Shown: in pieces, positions 18,258 through 26,426 of the stretch | How positions within the stretch are numbered: the stretch's first letter is position 1 | Layout of the letters: each line of letters opens with the position of its first letter | Made by a program: the position numbers and the translations under genes | The notes under the pieces: model-generated | Seen by the model: only the letters and a program-made list of their open reading frames with translations | Databases searched by the model: none | Told to the model about the DNA's origin: nothing | Origin: Stenotrophomonas nitritireducens | GTDB lineage: Bacteria > Pseudomonadota > Gammaproteobacteria > Xanthomonadales > Xanthomonadaceae | DNA length: 64,000 nucleotides | Assembly: GCF_001700965.1 (NCBI RefSeq) | Contig: NZ_CP016756.1 | Span: 930,001 to 994,000, forward strand | Direction: 5' to 3'

Positions 18258-18592
18258 GCGACGGCGAATTCCGTTGTATCGACGAAAACCGCCGGGGTAT
18301 TCCAGGGATGATGCGCGGCGATGGCTGCCAACAGGTCCTGCAGGCGCTGCGCATCGCGCGGTATGCAGAACTCCAGCCGTACAGAGGGCTGATATACGCG
18401 CTCGCCGCACTGCCCCTGCACGCTGCGGGTACCGTCCAGCACCCGGAACTGCTCGTGCGCGTCCGATTCCCACATGCCATCGGCGTAACCGCCAGCGGCC
18501 AGATCATCCACCGCCAGGATGCCCTGCTTCAGCGCCGCCAGACCTGCTGGCGGTACGAACACGGTGATGCGGTAGACCGGAAGCAGCTTCAT
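18254..18592 (-). CDS. YqfO/NIF3 insert-domain-like (PII-like) small protein
   Basis: 112 residues. The pattern VYRITVFVPPAGLAALKQGIL, a central Gly-rich turn, EQFRVLDGTRSVQGQCGE, then LEFCIPRDAQRLQDLLAAIAAHHPWNTPA matches the stand-alone version of the PII/CutA-like domain found inserted in NIF3/YqfO proteins. Such domains form trimers and may bind small ligands; function here is unknown. It starts in an ATGA overlap with the aac(6') stop and ends in an ATGA overlap with the BtuF-like start, so the three are translated together. Confidence 0.7.
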   Translation of the reverse strand: MKLLPVYRITVFVPPAGLAALKQGILAVDDLAAGGYADGMWESDAHEQFRVLDGTRSVQGQCGERVYQPSVRLEFCIPRDAQRLQDLLAAIAAHHPWNTPAVFVDTTEFAVA

Positions 18593-19050
18593 TCCGCTGG
18601 CGCGTCCAGGCTCATGCAGTAATACACCACGCGTTCGGTTTCGACAAAACCACTGGCCTTGTGTGCGGCCTGGGCGTGCGTATTGTCCAGCGCGGTATCG
18701 GAAGCCAGCTCGCTGCAGCCCTGCGCGCGTGCCCAGCGCGCAACCTCGGCCACCAGTGCACGGCCGATGCCAAGGCCACGCTGGCTTTCAATCACATACC
18801 AGCCTTCGAGAAAACCCACCGGCGAACTGGAGGTGCCATTGACGTAGTCATGGCGCAGGCTGGCTTCGGCCAAGCCCACTGGCTGGCCCTGCGCGAAGGC
18901 CAGCAGCACGGTGCCGCCGTCTTCTTCCAGCAGTTGCTGCAGCTCGGCCAGATCGGTCTCGCAATCCGCCCACAAACCGCGACGCAGCTGCGCCCACGCC
19001 GACCAGTCACTGGCCAGCGCGCGTCGGATGTCGACGCCGGCCCGCTTCAC
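18589..19050 (-). CDS. aac(6'): Aminoglycoside 6'-N-acetyltransferase, AAC(6')-Iz-like
   Basis: 153 residues if it starts at the GTG at 19050, which overlaps the pdxH stop as GTGA and gives exactly the length of AAC(6')-I enzymes; an open frame eight codons longer exists. GNAT fold: [19 protein letters not shown], then [21 protein letters not shown], the acetyl-CoA loop [13 protein letters not shown], and [20 protein letters not shown]. The [20 protein letters not shown] block is the signature shared with the chromosomal S. maltophilia enzyme that acetylates tobramycin, netilmicin and amikacin. Its position translationally coupled behind pdxH shows an intrinsic housekeeping locus, not a mobile resistance gene. 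Confidence 0.85.
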   Translation of the reverse strand: MKRAGVDIRRALASDWSAWAQLRRGLWADCETDLAELQQLLEEDGGTVLLAFAQGQPVGLAEASLRHDYVNGTSSSPVGFLEGWYVIESQRGLGIGRALVAEVARWARAQGCSELASDTALDNTHAQAAHKASGFVETERVVYYCMSLDAPAE

Positions 19051-19646
19051 GGGAACAGCATCCGCTTGCTCCACTCCCCCGCCGCATCGGCCTCATAGCA
19101 CCAACGCTCATGCAGGCGGAAGTCGGCGCCGTACCAGAACTCGATCCGGCGCGGGACGATACGCACGCCACCCCAACCATCCGGGCGCGGCACATCGCGG
19201 CCTTCGAAGCGCGCCTCGAAATTGGCCAGGCGCTGCTCGAATTCCTCGCGCGACGCCAACGGCTGCGACTGCACCGATGCCCAGGCGCCGATCTGGCTCA
19301 TGCGCGGGCGGCTGGCGAAGTAGGCATCGGCTTCCGCTGCCGATACCAGCTGCGCATCGCCTTCAATCCGCACCTGGATGCCGGCCTCGCGCAGGCTGCG
19401 CCACAGGAACAGCAGCGCGGCGGCACGGTTGTCGTGCAGCTCGCGGCCCTTGCGGCTGTCCAGATGTGTATAGAACACGAAACCGCGTTCATCGAAGGCC
19501 TTGAGCAGCACGGTGCGTGCCGAAGGACGGCCATCGATATCGACGGTGGCAACGGTCATCGCGGTGGCATCGATTTCCTTGCCAGCCTTGGCCTCTTCAA
19601 ACAATGCGGCGAAAGTCGATAACGCTTCTGCATAAAGATTGGTCAT
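19047..19646 (-). CDS. pdxH: Pyridoxamine/pyridoxine 5'-phosphate oxidase
   Basis: 199 residues from the ATG at 19646. FMN-dependent oxidase that makes pyridoxal phosphate. Family blocks: [76 protein letters not shown] and the C-terminal [24 protein letters not shown]. It opens a four-gene minus-strand operon in which every junction overlaps (GTGA, ATGA, ATGA). The 42-base spacer to the divergent kinase gene must hold both promoters. Confidence 0.96.
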   Translation of the reverse strand: MTNLYAEALSTFAALFEEAKAGKEIDATAMTVATVDIDGRPSARTVLLKAFDERGFVFYTHLDSRKGRELHDNRAAALLFLWRSLREAGIQVRIEGDAQLVSAAEADAYFASRPRMSQIGAWASVQSQPLASREEFEQRLANFEARFEGRDVPRPDGWGGVRIVPRRIEFWYGADFRLHERWCYEADAAGEWSKRMLFP

Positions 19647-19688
19647 GGTCCTGCTTCGTACGGCACGGGTTTGGGCTATTGTGGCGTC

Positions 19689-20522
19689 ATGTCCCCCGCT
19701 CCGCACAGTTTTTCCCAGCGCCGCTTTGCCCCTGCCCTGGTTGCACAGGCGCTGGATGACGCACTGGCCAGCGCCAGCAACACGCCGATACTGGCGATCA
19801 GTGGCGTGCAGGGCAGTGGAAAATCCACGCTCGCAGGCCAGGTGGTGGAAATGGCACGCAGCCGCGGCCTGTGTGCTGCGGCGGTGTCCATTGACGACAC
19901 CTACCTGACCCGCGCGCAACGGCAGCGTCTGGCCGACCGCATCCATCCGCTGCTGGCTACGCGTGGGCCGCCGGGCACGCACGATCTTGCCCTGGCCATG
20001 GCAACGCTGGACGCCGCCAAGGCCGGCCAGGCATTCCCCCTGCCACGCTTTGACAAGCTGGCTGACGAGCGGGTGCCGGAAACGGAATGGAAACAGGTCG
20101 AGCAACCGCTGGACCTGCTGGTGTTCGAAGGCTGGTTTCTGGGCACGCCGGCCGAGGACGATGAGGCGCTGCGCACGCCCTTGAACGCGCTGGAACGCGA
20201 GGCCGATGCCGACGGCACCTGGCGCCGCTGGTGCAACCAGGCGCTGGCCGAGCATTACCCCGCCTTGTGGCAGCGCTTTGACCGCCTGTGGATGCTGCAG
20301 CCGCCCAGTTTCGCAGTGGTGCCGCACTGGCGCTGGCAGCAGGAACAGGCACTGCAGCAGGCCTCACCCGGCCGCAGCAGCATGACCCGGCCGCAGCTGG
20401 AGCGTTTCGTACAGTTCTACGAACGCATCAGCCGCCAGGCGCTGCGGACCCTGCCCGCCATCGCCGATCGGGTCATCGCGCTGGATGCACAGCGGCAGCC
20501 GCTGGCAGACACGCAGGGCTGA
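19689..20522 (+). CDS. P-loop kinase of the D-glycerate 3-kinase/uridine kinase-like family
   Basis: 277 residues, ATG at 19689 chosen over an in-frame codon six codons earlier. Walker A is GVQGSGKS at about 39-46, followed by [33 protein letters not shown], and [10 protein letters not shown], the pattern of plant-type GLYK and E. coli YggC. The likely reaction is ATP-dependent phosphorylation of D-glycerate to 3-phosphoglycerate, although substrate cannot be proved from sequence. It is divergent from pdxH and has no operon partner. Confidence 0.82.
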   Translation: MSPAPHSFSQRRFAPALVAQALDDALASASNTPILAISGVQGSGKSTLAGQVVEMARSRGLCAAAVSIDDTYLTRAQRQRLADRIHPLLATRGPPGTHDLALAMATLDAAKAGQAFPLPRFDKLADERVPETEWKQVEQPLDLLVFEGWFLGTPAEDDEALRTPLNALEREADADGTWRRWCNQALAEHYPALWQRFDRLWMLQPPSFAVVPHWRWQQEQALQQASPGRSSMTRPQLERFVQFYERISRQALRTLPAIADRVIALDAQRQPLADTQG

Positions 20523-20615
20523 GGCGACACAAGCAAGCCTGCATCGACCCGCGCCTGCCCTGCCCCAGAGCCGGCGCGGAGCACCGGCATCGGTTGCTTC
20601 GCAGCTGCGGGGCAA

Positions 20616-20639
20616 CTCGACGGCGCAGGCCCCGTCGAG
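20616..20639. terminator. Hairpin between convergent kinase and dodecin genes
   Basis: CTCGACGG-(8 bases)-CCGTCGAG, a perfect 8-bp stem in the 159-base convergent gap 20523-20681. There is no T tract on either strand, so factor-independent stopping is uncertain. The rest of the gap shows nothing. Confidence 0.4.
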
Positions 20640-20681
20640 CTGCTGCAGATGCGCAGCCGCGTCAGGCGGCCTTGGCGTGGC

Positions 20682-20885
20682 TCATTGCACCAGGAAGGTG
20701 ATGCGCAGATTGATCCGCCATTCGGTGATGTTGCCGTCGCCATCGGTGACAACCTTGGTCTCGTTGACCCAGGCGCCCTGGATGCCCTTTACCGTCTCGG
20801 CAACCTTCTTGATACCGCTGCGCACTGCATCCTCGACGCTGGTCTTGGAGGACGCGCTGACTTCAATGATTTTCGCCACTGACAT
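20682..20885 (-). CDS. Dodecin
   Basis: 67 residues from the ATG at 20885, with AAGGAG eight bases upstream. MSVAKIIEVSASSKTSVEDAV, GIQGAWVNETKVVTDGDGNI and EWRINLRITFLV are the whole dodecin fold, which forms a hollow dodecamer that binds flavins (or CoA) and buffers them. The Trp in GAWVNE is the aromatic that stacks on flavin. It stands alone, convergent with the kinase gene and divergent from aroKB. Confidence 0.93.
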   Translation of the reverse strand: MSVAKIIEVSASSKTSVEDAVRSGIKKVAETVKGIQGAWVNETKVVTDGDGNITEWRINLRITFLVQ

Positions 20886-20984
20886 GTCCAACTCCTTGGT
20901 TGCACCACGAACCATTCGTGGAGCTGTCGAGCTTGGCTGCTACCGTGTTAAGGCACTGACACGAGGTGCTAGCATCTTCCCGCA

Positions 20985-22634
20985 ATGAATCCAGCCCCCA
21001 ATCTCATCCTGGTCGGCCCGATGGGCGCCGGCAAAACCAGCATCGGCCGGCGCCTGGCCGAGCGTTTTGGACTGGTGTTCGTGGACGCCGACCAGGCCAT
21101 CGTCGATGACGTCGGCTCCAGCATCACCGCCATCTTCGAGAATGCCGGTGAAGCCGGTTTCCGCGCGCACGAGAAACGGATCCTGGCCAGGCTGCTCAGT
21201 GGCAGCGGCCAATTGATCTCCACCGGTGGCGGGTCCGTACTGGACCCGGAAAACCGCCTGCGCATCCGTACCCAGGGCTTTGTGGTCTACCTGCGGGTCA
21301 GCGTGGCCTCGCAGCTGCAGCGCCTGCACCGCGACAAGACCCGCCCGCTGCTGCAGCGCGAGGACCGCGAACAGCTGCTGCACGCCATGGCCGCTGTGCG
21401 CGACCCGCTGTACAGCGAAGTGGCCGACCTGATCATCGACACCGACCTTTACTCCCCCGCCGAGGCCACCGCGCACACCGTGACCCGGCTTGCCGCGCAA
21501 TGGCAGATTCTGGAACCCGACCGCATGACCGCCCCCACCCGCACCGTCGCCGTTGGCGGCGACCACCCCTACCAGATCCACATCGGCCCGGGCCTGTTGG
21601 CGCAGCCGCAGATACTGCTTGGCGCCATCCGCGGCCGCCACGTGCTGCTGGTCAGCGATGACACCGTCGCCCCGCTGTATCTGGCCCACGTACGGGACGC
21701 GCTGCTGTCGGCCCGGCCTGACCTGAAAATCGGCCAGCACGTGATCCCCGCCGGCGAAGCCTCCAAGACCCTGGACAATTTCGCCGCGGCGATCACCGCG
21801 CTGGCCAGCCTGGGTGCAACCCGCGATGCCTGTGTCCTGGCGCTGGGCGGCGGTGTGGTCGGCGACCTGGCCGGCTTTGCCGCGGCCTGCTGGATGCGCG
21901 GCGTCGACTGCGTGCAGCTGCCCACCACCCTGTTGTCGATGGTGGACTCCTCGGTCGGCGGCAAGACCGCGGTGGATATTCCGCAGGGCAAGAACCTGGT
22001 CGGCGCCTTCCACCCGCCGCGTGCGGTGGTTGCCGATACCAGCACGCTGCGGACCCTGCCGCTGCGCGAACTGCGCGCCGGGCTGGCCGAGGTGATCAAG
22101 TACGGCGCGATCCGCGACCCCTTGTTTTTCCAGTGGCTGCAGGCCGAACGCGAGGCCCTGCTGGCCGGCGACGACGGCGTGCTGGCGCAGGCCATTGCCC
22201 GCAGCTGCGAACACAAGGCCGAGATCGTCGAACGCGATCCGCTGGAAAAGGGTGAACGCGCCCTGCTCAACCTCGGCCACACCTTTGGCCATGCAATCGA
22301 AACCGCACAGGGCTACGGTGCGCCGGGCAATGACAACCTCAACCACGGCGAGGCGGTAGCGGTAGGCATGGTGCTGGCGGCCAGGCTGTCTGCGGCGATG
22401 GGCATGGCCGATGCGGCCGACACCGACGTGTTGCGTGACCTGCTGCACGCCTATGGCCTGCCAACCACCATCCCCGCCGGCCTGGACGCGCAGGCGCTGC
22501 TGGCCCACATGCGGCTGGACAAGAAGAACATCGCCGGGCGCCTGCGGCTGGTGCTGTGGCGCGGCATCGGCAAGGCCGAAGTGGTGCCGGATGTGGATGA
22601 AGCAGCGGTGTTGAACGTGCTGCGGGAAGGCTGA
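20985..22634 (+). CDS. aroKB: Fused shikimate kinase - 3-dehydroquinate synthase
   Basis: One uninterrupted 549-residue frame. Residues 1-about 175 are shikimate kinase: P-loop [11 protein letters not shown] at 11-21, DADQ at 34-37, and STGGGSVLD at 79-87. Residues about 181-549 are 3-dehydroquinate synthase: [26 protein letters not shown], the [19 protein letters not shown] block, EVIKYGAI and [11 protein letters not shown]. In most relatives aroK and aroB are adjacent separate genes. Here no stop lies between them; an internal ATG at 21525 (residue 181, [13 protein letters not shown]) matches the usual AroB start and could still be used, although only a weak ribosome site precedes it. Both enzymes serve the shikimate pathway (steps 2 and 5). 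Confidence 0.92.
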   Translation: MNPAPNLILVGPMGAGKTSIGRRLAERFGLVFVDADQAIVDDVGSSITAIFENAGEAGFRAHEKRILARLLSGSGQLISTGGGSVLDPENRLRIRTQGFVVYLRVSVASQLQRLHRDKTRPLLQREDREQLLHAMAAVRDPLYSEVADLIIDTDLYSPAEATAHTVTRLAAQWQILEPDRMTAPTRTVAVGGDHPYQIHIGPGLLAQPQILLGAIRGRHVLLVSDDTVAPLYLAHVRDALLSARPDLKIGQHVIPAGEASKTLDNFAAAITALASLGATRDACVLALGGGVVGDLAGFAAACWMRGVDCVQLPTTLLSMVDSSVGGKTAVDIPQGKNLVGAFHPPRAVVADTSTLRTLPLRELRAGLAEVIKYGAIRDPLFFQWLQAEREALLAGDDGVLAQAIARSCEHKAEIVERDPLEKGERALLNLGHTFGHAIETAQGYGAPGNDNLNHGEAVAVGMVLAARLSAAMGMADAADTDVLRDLLHAYGLPTTIPAGLDAQALLAHMRLDKKNIAGRLRLVLWRGIGKAEVVPDVDEAAVLNVLREG

Positions 22635-22650
22635 GCGGCTGTGCTTGTAG

Positions 22651-22774
22651 CCGCTCTCCCAGCGGGAGAGCGGTTGGGATGAGGGTCCAGGCGAAGTCTG
22701 CGACGACGCACACGATGGAAGCCATGACCGCACCCTCATCCGCCCTTCGGGGCACCTTCTCCCGAGGGGAGAAA
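22651..22774. repeat. Inverted pair of palindromic repeats after aroKB
   Basis: CCGCTCTCCC-AG-CGGGAGAGCGG (22651-22672) is a perfect hairpin directly after aroKB and is preceded by GTAG. It continues GTTGGGATGAGGGT, and the mirror ACCCTCATCCGCCC with a second hairpin TTCTCCCGAGGGGAGAA lies at 22732-22774. The pair faces inward. The first hairpin may also stop aroKB transcription. Nothing else is seen in 22635-22829. Confidence 0.7.
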
Positions 22775-22829
22775 GATGACGCGGCCCCCAAACCAGCCCA
22801 AAATCCGCACACCGGCTACAATCGCCGCC

Positions 22830-23081
22830 ATGCGCGTCCTACTGCAACAGCCGCCCAGCGGCAATGAAGCCCCCCGCTACGTACAACTTTCTCTGGTGCC
22901 GGACCTGCTCGGCGGCTGGGAACTGCTGCGCGAGAGTGGCCAGACCGGCGGCCGCATCCAGCTGCGCCGCGAGCTGTTCCTGCAGCACGACGAAGCCATC
23001 CACGCCTTCGAGAAAGCCCGCGATGGCCAGATCAAAAAAGGCTTCCAGGTGATGTTCACCGCCGGCCAGCCCGCGCCCTGA
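22830..23081 (+). CDS. WGR-domain-like small protein
   Basis: 83 residues from the ATG at 22830. RYVQLSLVPDLLGGWELLRESGQTGGRIQLRRELF and EAIHAFEKARDGQIKKGF fit the WGR domain, the small nucleic-acid-binding module also found in PARPs. The name-giving Trp-Gly-Arg is replaced by Glu-Ser-Gly, so it is a diverged copy. No partner domain is present. It lies 63 bases ahead of hemE on the same strand; a shared transcript is possible but the function is unknown. Confidence 0.7.
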   Translation: MRVLLQQPPSGNEAPRYVQLSLVPDLLGGWELLRESGQTGGRIQLRRELFLQHDEAIHAFEKARDGQIKKGFQVMFTAGQPAP

Positions 23082-23144
23082 ATCCCGCATTCCCTGCAGG
23101 TGCGCCGCAGCGCGCCTGCGGACCTCAGCCTCCAGGAGTTCCAT

Positions 23145-24218
23145 GTGACCAGCCCACTTCGCAATGACCGCTTCCTGCGCGCCCTGCGCCGCGAACCCGT
23201 GGACTACACCCCCGTCTGGCTGATGCGCCAGGCCGGCCGCTACCTGCCGGAATACCGCGCCACCCGCGCCCGCGCCGGCAGCTTCCTGGGCATGGCCAAG
23301 AACCCCGAAGTCGCCTGCGAAGTGACCCTGCAGCCGCTCGAGCGCTTTGACCTGGATGCCGCCATCCTGTTCTCGGACATCCTCACCGTGCCCGACGCGA
23401 TGGGCCTTGGCCTGTACTTCGTCGATGGCGAAGGCCCCAAGTTCAAGCACCCGGTGCGCGATGCCGCCGCCGTCGCCAGGCTGGCGGTACCGGACATGGA
23501 AACCGAGCTGCGCTACGTGATGGACGCGGTGCGCCTGATCCGCCGTGAGCTTGACGGCAAGGTGCCGCTGATCGGCTTCTCCGGCAGCCCGTGGACGCTG
23601 GCCTGCTACATGATCGAAGGCGGCGGCAGCAAGGATTTCGCCCGCATCAAGGCCATGGCGCTGAACGAGCCCAAGGCCCTGCACCAGTTGCTGGAAGTGG
23701 TGACCGATGCGGTCATCGCCTATCTGTCGGCACAGCGCGCGGCCGGTGCGCAGGCCCTGCAGGTGTTCGATACCTGGGGCGGCGTGCTGGGCCCGGCGAT
23801 GTACCGCGAGTTCTCGTTGCGTTACCTCAACCGCATCGCCAGCGAACTCAAGCGCGGCGATGGCGCCGAGCGCACCCCGCTGATCCTGTTCGGCAAGGGC
23901 ACAGGCCAGTATGTGGCCGAGCTCGCCGCCAGCGGCGCCGAAGGCGTCGGCGTGGACTGGACCATCAGCCTGGAAGACGCCGCGCGTGCGGTCGGCGGCA
24001 AGGTCGCACTGCAGGGCAACCTGGACCCGACCACGCTGTATGGCTCGCCCGATGCGATCACCCGCGAAGTCGGCAAGGTGCTGGAAAGCTATGCAGCCGG
24101 CAATGGCGGCTCGCGCGAAGGCCATGTGTTCAACCTCGGCCACGGCATGTCGCCGGACATGAACCCCGAGCACGTCGCCGTGCTGGTGGATGCAGTGCAC
24201 CGCCTCAGCCGCCGTTGA
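23145..24218 (+). CDS. hemE: Uroporphyrinogen decarboxylase
   Basis: 357 residues. The GTG at 23145 is chosen because AGGAG lies six bases upstream and the product begins [16 protein letters not shown] like the family; a frame 15 codons longer also exists. Signatures [49 protein letters not shown] and [16 protein letters not shown] are intact. It decarboxylates uroporphyrinogen III to coproporphyrinogen III in haem synthesis. A strong hairpin at 24227-24257 follows the stop. Confidence 0.96.
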   Translation: MTSPLRNDRFLRALRREPVDYTPVWLMRQAGRYLPEYRATRARAGSFLGMAKNPEVACEVTLQPLERFDLDAAILFSDILTVPDAMGLGLYFVDGEGPKFKHPVRDAAAVARLAVPDMETELRYVMDAVRLIRRELDGKVPLIGFSGSPWTLACYMIEGGGSKDFARIKAMALNEPKALHQLLEVVTDAVIAYLSAQRAAGAQALQVFDTWGGVLGPAMYREFSLRYLNRIASELKRGDGAERTPLILFGKGTGQYVAELAASGAEGVGVDWTISLEDAARAVGGKVALQGNLDPTTLYGSPDAITREVGKVLESYAAGNGGSREGHVFNLGHGMSPDMNPEHVAVLVDAVHRLSRR

Positions 24219-24226
24219 GGCACGAC

Positions 24227-24257
24227 GGCCCGGACGGTTGACTTCAACCTTCCGGGC
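24227..24257 (+). terminator. Hairpin after hemE
   Basis: GGCCCGGACGGTTGA, a two-base loop, then TCAACCTTCCGGGCC: a 15-bp stem with a single mismatch, nine bases beyond the hemE stop. No T run follows, so it may act with Rho or as mRNA protection. Confidence 0.5.
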
Positions 24258-24294
24258 CCCGACGCTGGGCGGTCCTTGCTCCGGCCCTGCCCTC

Positions 24295-24927
24295 ATGTAC
24301 AAACGCTGCATCTCATTGTTGTTGGCAATCACGCTGCCACTCGCAGCACAGGCCGGGCCGGCACCGCTGCAGCTGGGCGACGATGATTTCCCGAGCCTTG
24401 CAGCGTTTCCCGACGTCCCACAGCTGACCGTCTTCAGCACCGGGCCGCTCGATTTCCCGACCAGCTGCAAGCAGATACGCATTGCGCGACCGGAAGAAAT
24501 CGCGCCACGCTGGCGCCCCTACATCAGCAAACTCTCGCTCGACCGCTGCCAGACCGACACGGTGGGCACCGATGCGGTGCGGGAAACCTCGTATACCGCC
24601 AGCGCCCGCATCCATCCCGGGCAGGTGACACTGCACGGCTTGCCGGTTACCGAAACGCGCGAACTGCTGGCTGAAATGTATGCCAACCGCAGCCTGGTCC
24701 TGGCCGTTCCGCTGGAAAAAGCGTTGGCCGTGTTGCGCCCTGTCACCGAGCGCAACTGCGCGCCGGTTGCACACAACAATTCCGGCATCGCCACCGACTG
24801 CAGGATGGAGCGCGATGACGAAGGCGGCTGGAGCATCACCATCGGTGAACTCAACTCGACGATCCGCCTGAGCCAGAACCCGGACGATGCCACATCGACG
24901 CTGTACACCATCGGCGGCGGCGATTGA
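24295..24927 (+). CDS. Secreted protein of unknown function
   Basis: 210 residues from the ATG at 24295. A signal peptide is clear: KRC, the hydrophobic stretch ISLLLAITLPLA, and cleavage likely after AQA. The mature part has four cysteines (in SCKQ, DRCQ, RNCAP and TDCRM), which may form two disulphides in the periplasm. I recognise no family. It starts 77 bases after hemE and ends 65 bases before the efflux gene on the same strand. A longer frame exists upstream but would read through the hemE hairpin. Confidence 0.7.
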   Translation: MYKRCISLLLAITLPLAAQAGPAPLQLGDDDFPSLAAFPDVPQLTVFSTGPLDFPTSCKQIRIARPEEIAPRWRPYISKLSLDRCQTDTVGTDAVRETSYTASARIHPGQVTLHGLPVTETRELLAEMYANRSLVLAVPLEKALAVLRPVTERNCAPVAHNNSGIATDCRMERDDEGGWSITIGELNSTIRLSQNPDDATSTLYTIGGGD

Positions 24928-24991
24928 CCTGCGCAGCATCTGCACATGCTTGGAAGGACAATAGGCGCCTGCCTCAGCACGAGCCGTCCTG

Positions 24992-26413
24992 ATGTCCCCT
25001 GCTCCCCCCAGTACACTGCCTGCCAGCTCCTCCCAGAAACCGCTGCTGTGGTTGGTGTCACTGGCCATCTTTATGCAGATGCTGGACTCGACCATCGTCA
25101 ACACGGCCTTGCCGGCGATGGCACGCAGCCTGGGCGAAAGCCCGCTGCAGATGCAGTCGGTGGTGTTCAGCTATGCACTGGCGGTGGCCAGCTTCATTCC
25201 CGCCTCGGGCTGGATTGCCGACCGCTTCGGTACGCGCCATACCTTCCTCGCTGCAATCGTGTTGTTCACCCTGGGCTCGCTGGCCTGTGCGTTGTCACCC
25301 ACCTTGCAGTGGCTGGTAGCCGCACGCGTATTGCAGGGCATTGGCGGTGCGATGCTGCTGCCGGTCGGGCGCTTGGCGGTGATGCGTTCGGTGCCGCGCG
25401 ATCAGTTCCTGTCGGCGATGAGTTTCATCGCCATCCCCGCCCTGATCGGCCCGCTGCTCGGCCCCACCCTGGGCGGCTGGCTGGTGGAAGTCTCGTCCTG
25501 GCATTGGATCTTCCTGATCAACCTGCCGATTGGCGTGGCCGGTTTCATCGCCGCGCTGCGGATCATGCCCGACCACTACGGCCAGCAGAAACAGCGCTTC
25601 GATCTGGCCGGCTACCTGATGCTGGCATTCGGCATGATTGCGTTGTCGCTGGCGTTGGATGGTGTCTCGGCAATCAACGCGGCGCACGCGCTTGTGCTGT
25701 TGCTGGCGGTGGTCGGCATCGCCGCATTGGCCGGCTATTGGCTGCACGCGGCAAGCAGCAGCAATGCGCTGTTTCCCTTGAGCCTGTTCAAGGTGGTCAG
25801 CTTCCGGATCGGCATCCTCGGCAATCTGTTCTCGCGCATCGGCAGCGGTGCGATGCCGCTGTTGATTCCGCTGCTGCTGCAGGTGGGCCTGGGCCTGAGC
25901 CCGATGACCGCCGGGATGATGATGATTCCGGTGGCGCTGTCGGGCATGGCCGCCAAGCGTGCCGCGGTGAGCCTGGTGGAACATTTCGGCTACCGCCGCA
26001 TCCTGATGATCAACACGGTCTGCGTGGGCCTGGCGATGGCCAGCTTCGCGCTGATCGATGCCGAACAGCCGTTGTGGCTGCGGCTGACCCAGCTGGCAAT
26101 CTTCGGCGCAGTCAATTCCATGCAGTTCACGGTAATGAACACCGTCACCCTGCGCGACCTGGACATGCATCAGGCCAGCAGCGGCAACAGCCTGCTGTCG
26201 ATGGTGATGATGCTGGCGACCGGCTTCGGCGCGGCCACCGCCGGCAGCCTGCTGGCGGCGTTCGGCACCCATCTGAACGCACACGGTGCCACCGCGGCGC
26301 TGCATGCCACCTTCCTCTGCGTGGGTGCGATCACGCTCAGCTCGACCCTGGTGTTCTGGCAGCTGCCCGACAACCGCCCGCACCCGCGCGCGGTTGAGGA
26401 AGTGGTGGAGTAA
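24992..26413 (+). CDS. MFS multidrug transporter, DHA2 family (MdtD-like)
   Basis: 473 residues with about 13-14 hydrophobic segments. The DHA2 motif LDSTIVNTALPAMA is in helix 1, the MFS motif A variant DRFGTRHTF follows helix 2, and motif C-like ALIGPLLGPTLGGWL lies in helix 5. Closest in pattern to MdtD-type proton-driven drug exporters. No membrane-fusion protein or regulator is adjacent, so it may work alone in the inner membrane. Substrate unknown. It converges with the hybrid kinase gene; only 13 bases separate the stops. Confidence 0.88.
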   Translation: MSPAPPSTLPASSSQKPLLWLVSLAIFMQMLDSTIVNTALPAMARSLGESPLQMQSVVFSYALAVASFIPASGWIADRFGTRHTFLAAIVLFTLGSLACALSPTLQWLVAARVLQGIGGAMLLPVGRLAVMRSVPRDQFLSAMSFIAIPALIGPLLGPTLGGWLVEVSSWHWIFLINLPIGVAGFIAALRIMPDHYGQQKQRFDLAGYLMLAFGMIALSLALDGVSAINAAHALVLLLAVVGIAALAGYWLHAASSSNALFPLSLFKVVSFRIGILGNLFSRIGSGAMPLLIPLLLQVGLGLSPMTAGMMMIPVALSGMAAKRAAVSLVEHFGYRRILMINTVCVGLAMASFALIDAEQPLWLRLTQLAIFGAVNSMQFTVMNTVTLRDLDMHQASSGNSLLSMVMMLATGFGAATAGSLLAAFGTHLNAHGATAALHATFLCVGAITLSSTLVFWQLPDNRPHPRAVEEVVE

Positions 26414-26426
26414 GCCTGCGCCGCGC

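Noticed and set aside
22776..22829. A longer start for the WGR-like protein
   Set aside because: The extra 18 codons lie in the repeat pair and are Pro/Thr-rich, unlike the domain; the ATG at 22830 gives the family-like product.
24992..26413. A second plus-strand frame (24946-26397) over the transporter gene
   Set aside because: It is a shifted frame of the same DNA with Arg/Gly-rich non-membrane sequence; the transporter frame has all MFS motifs.
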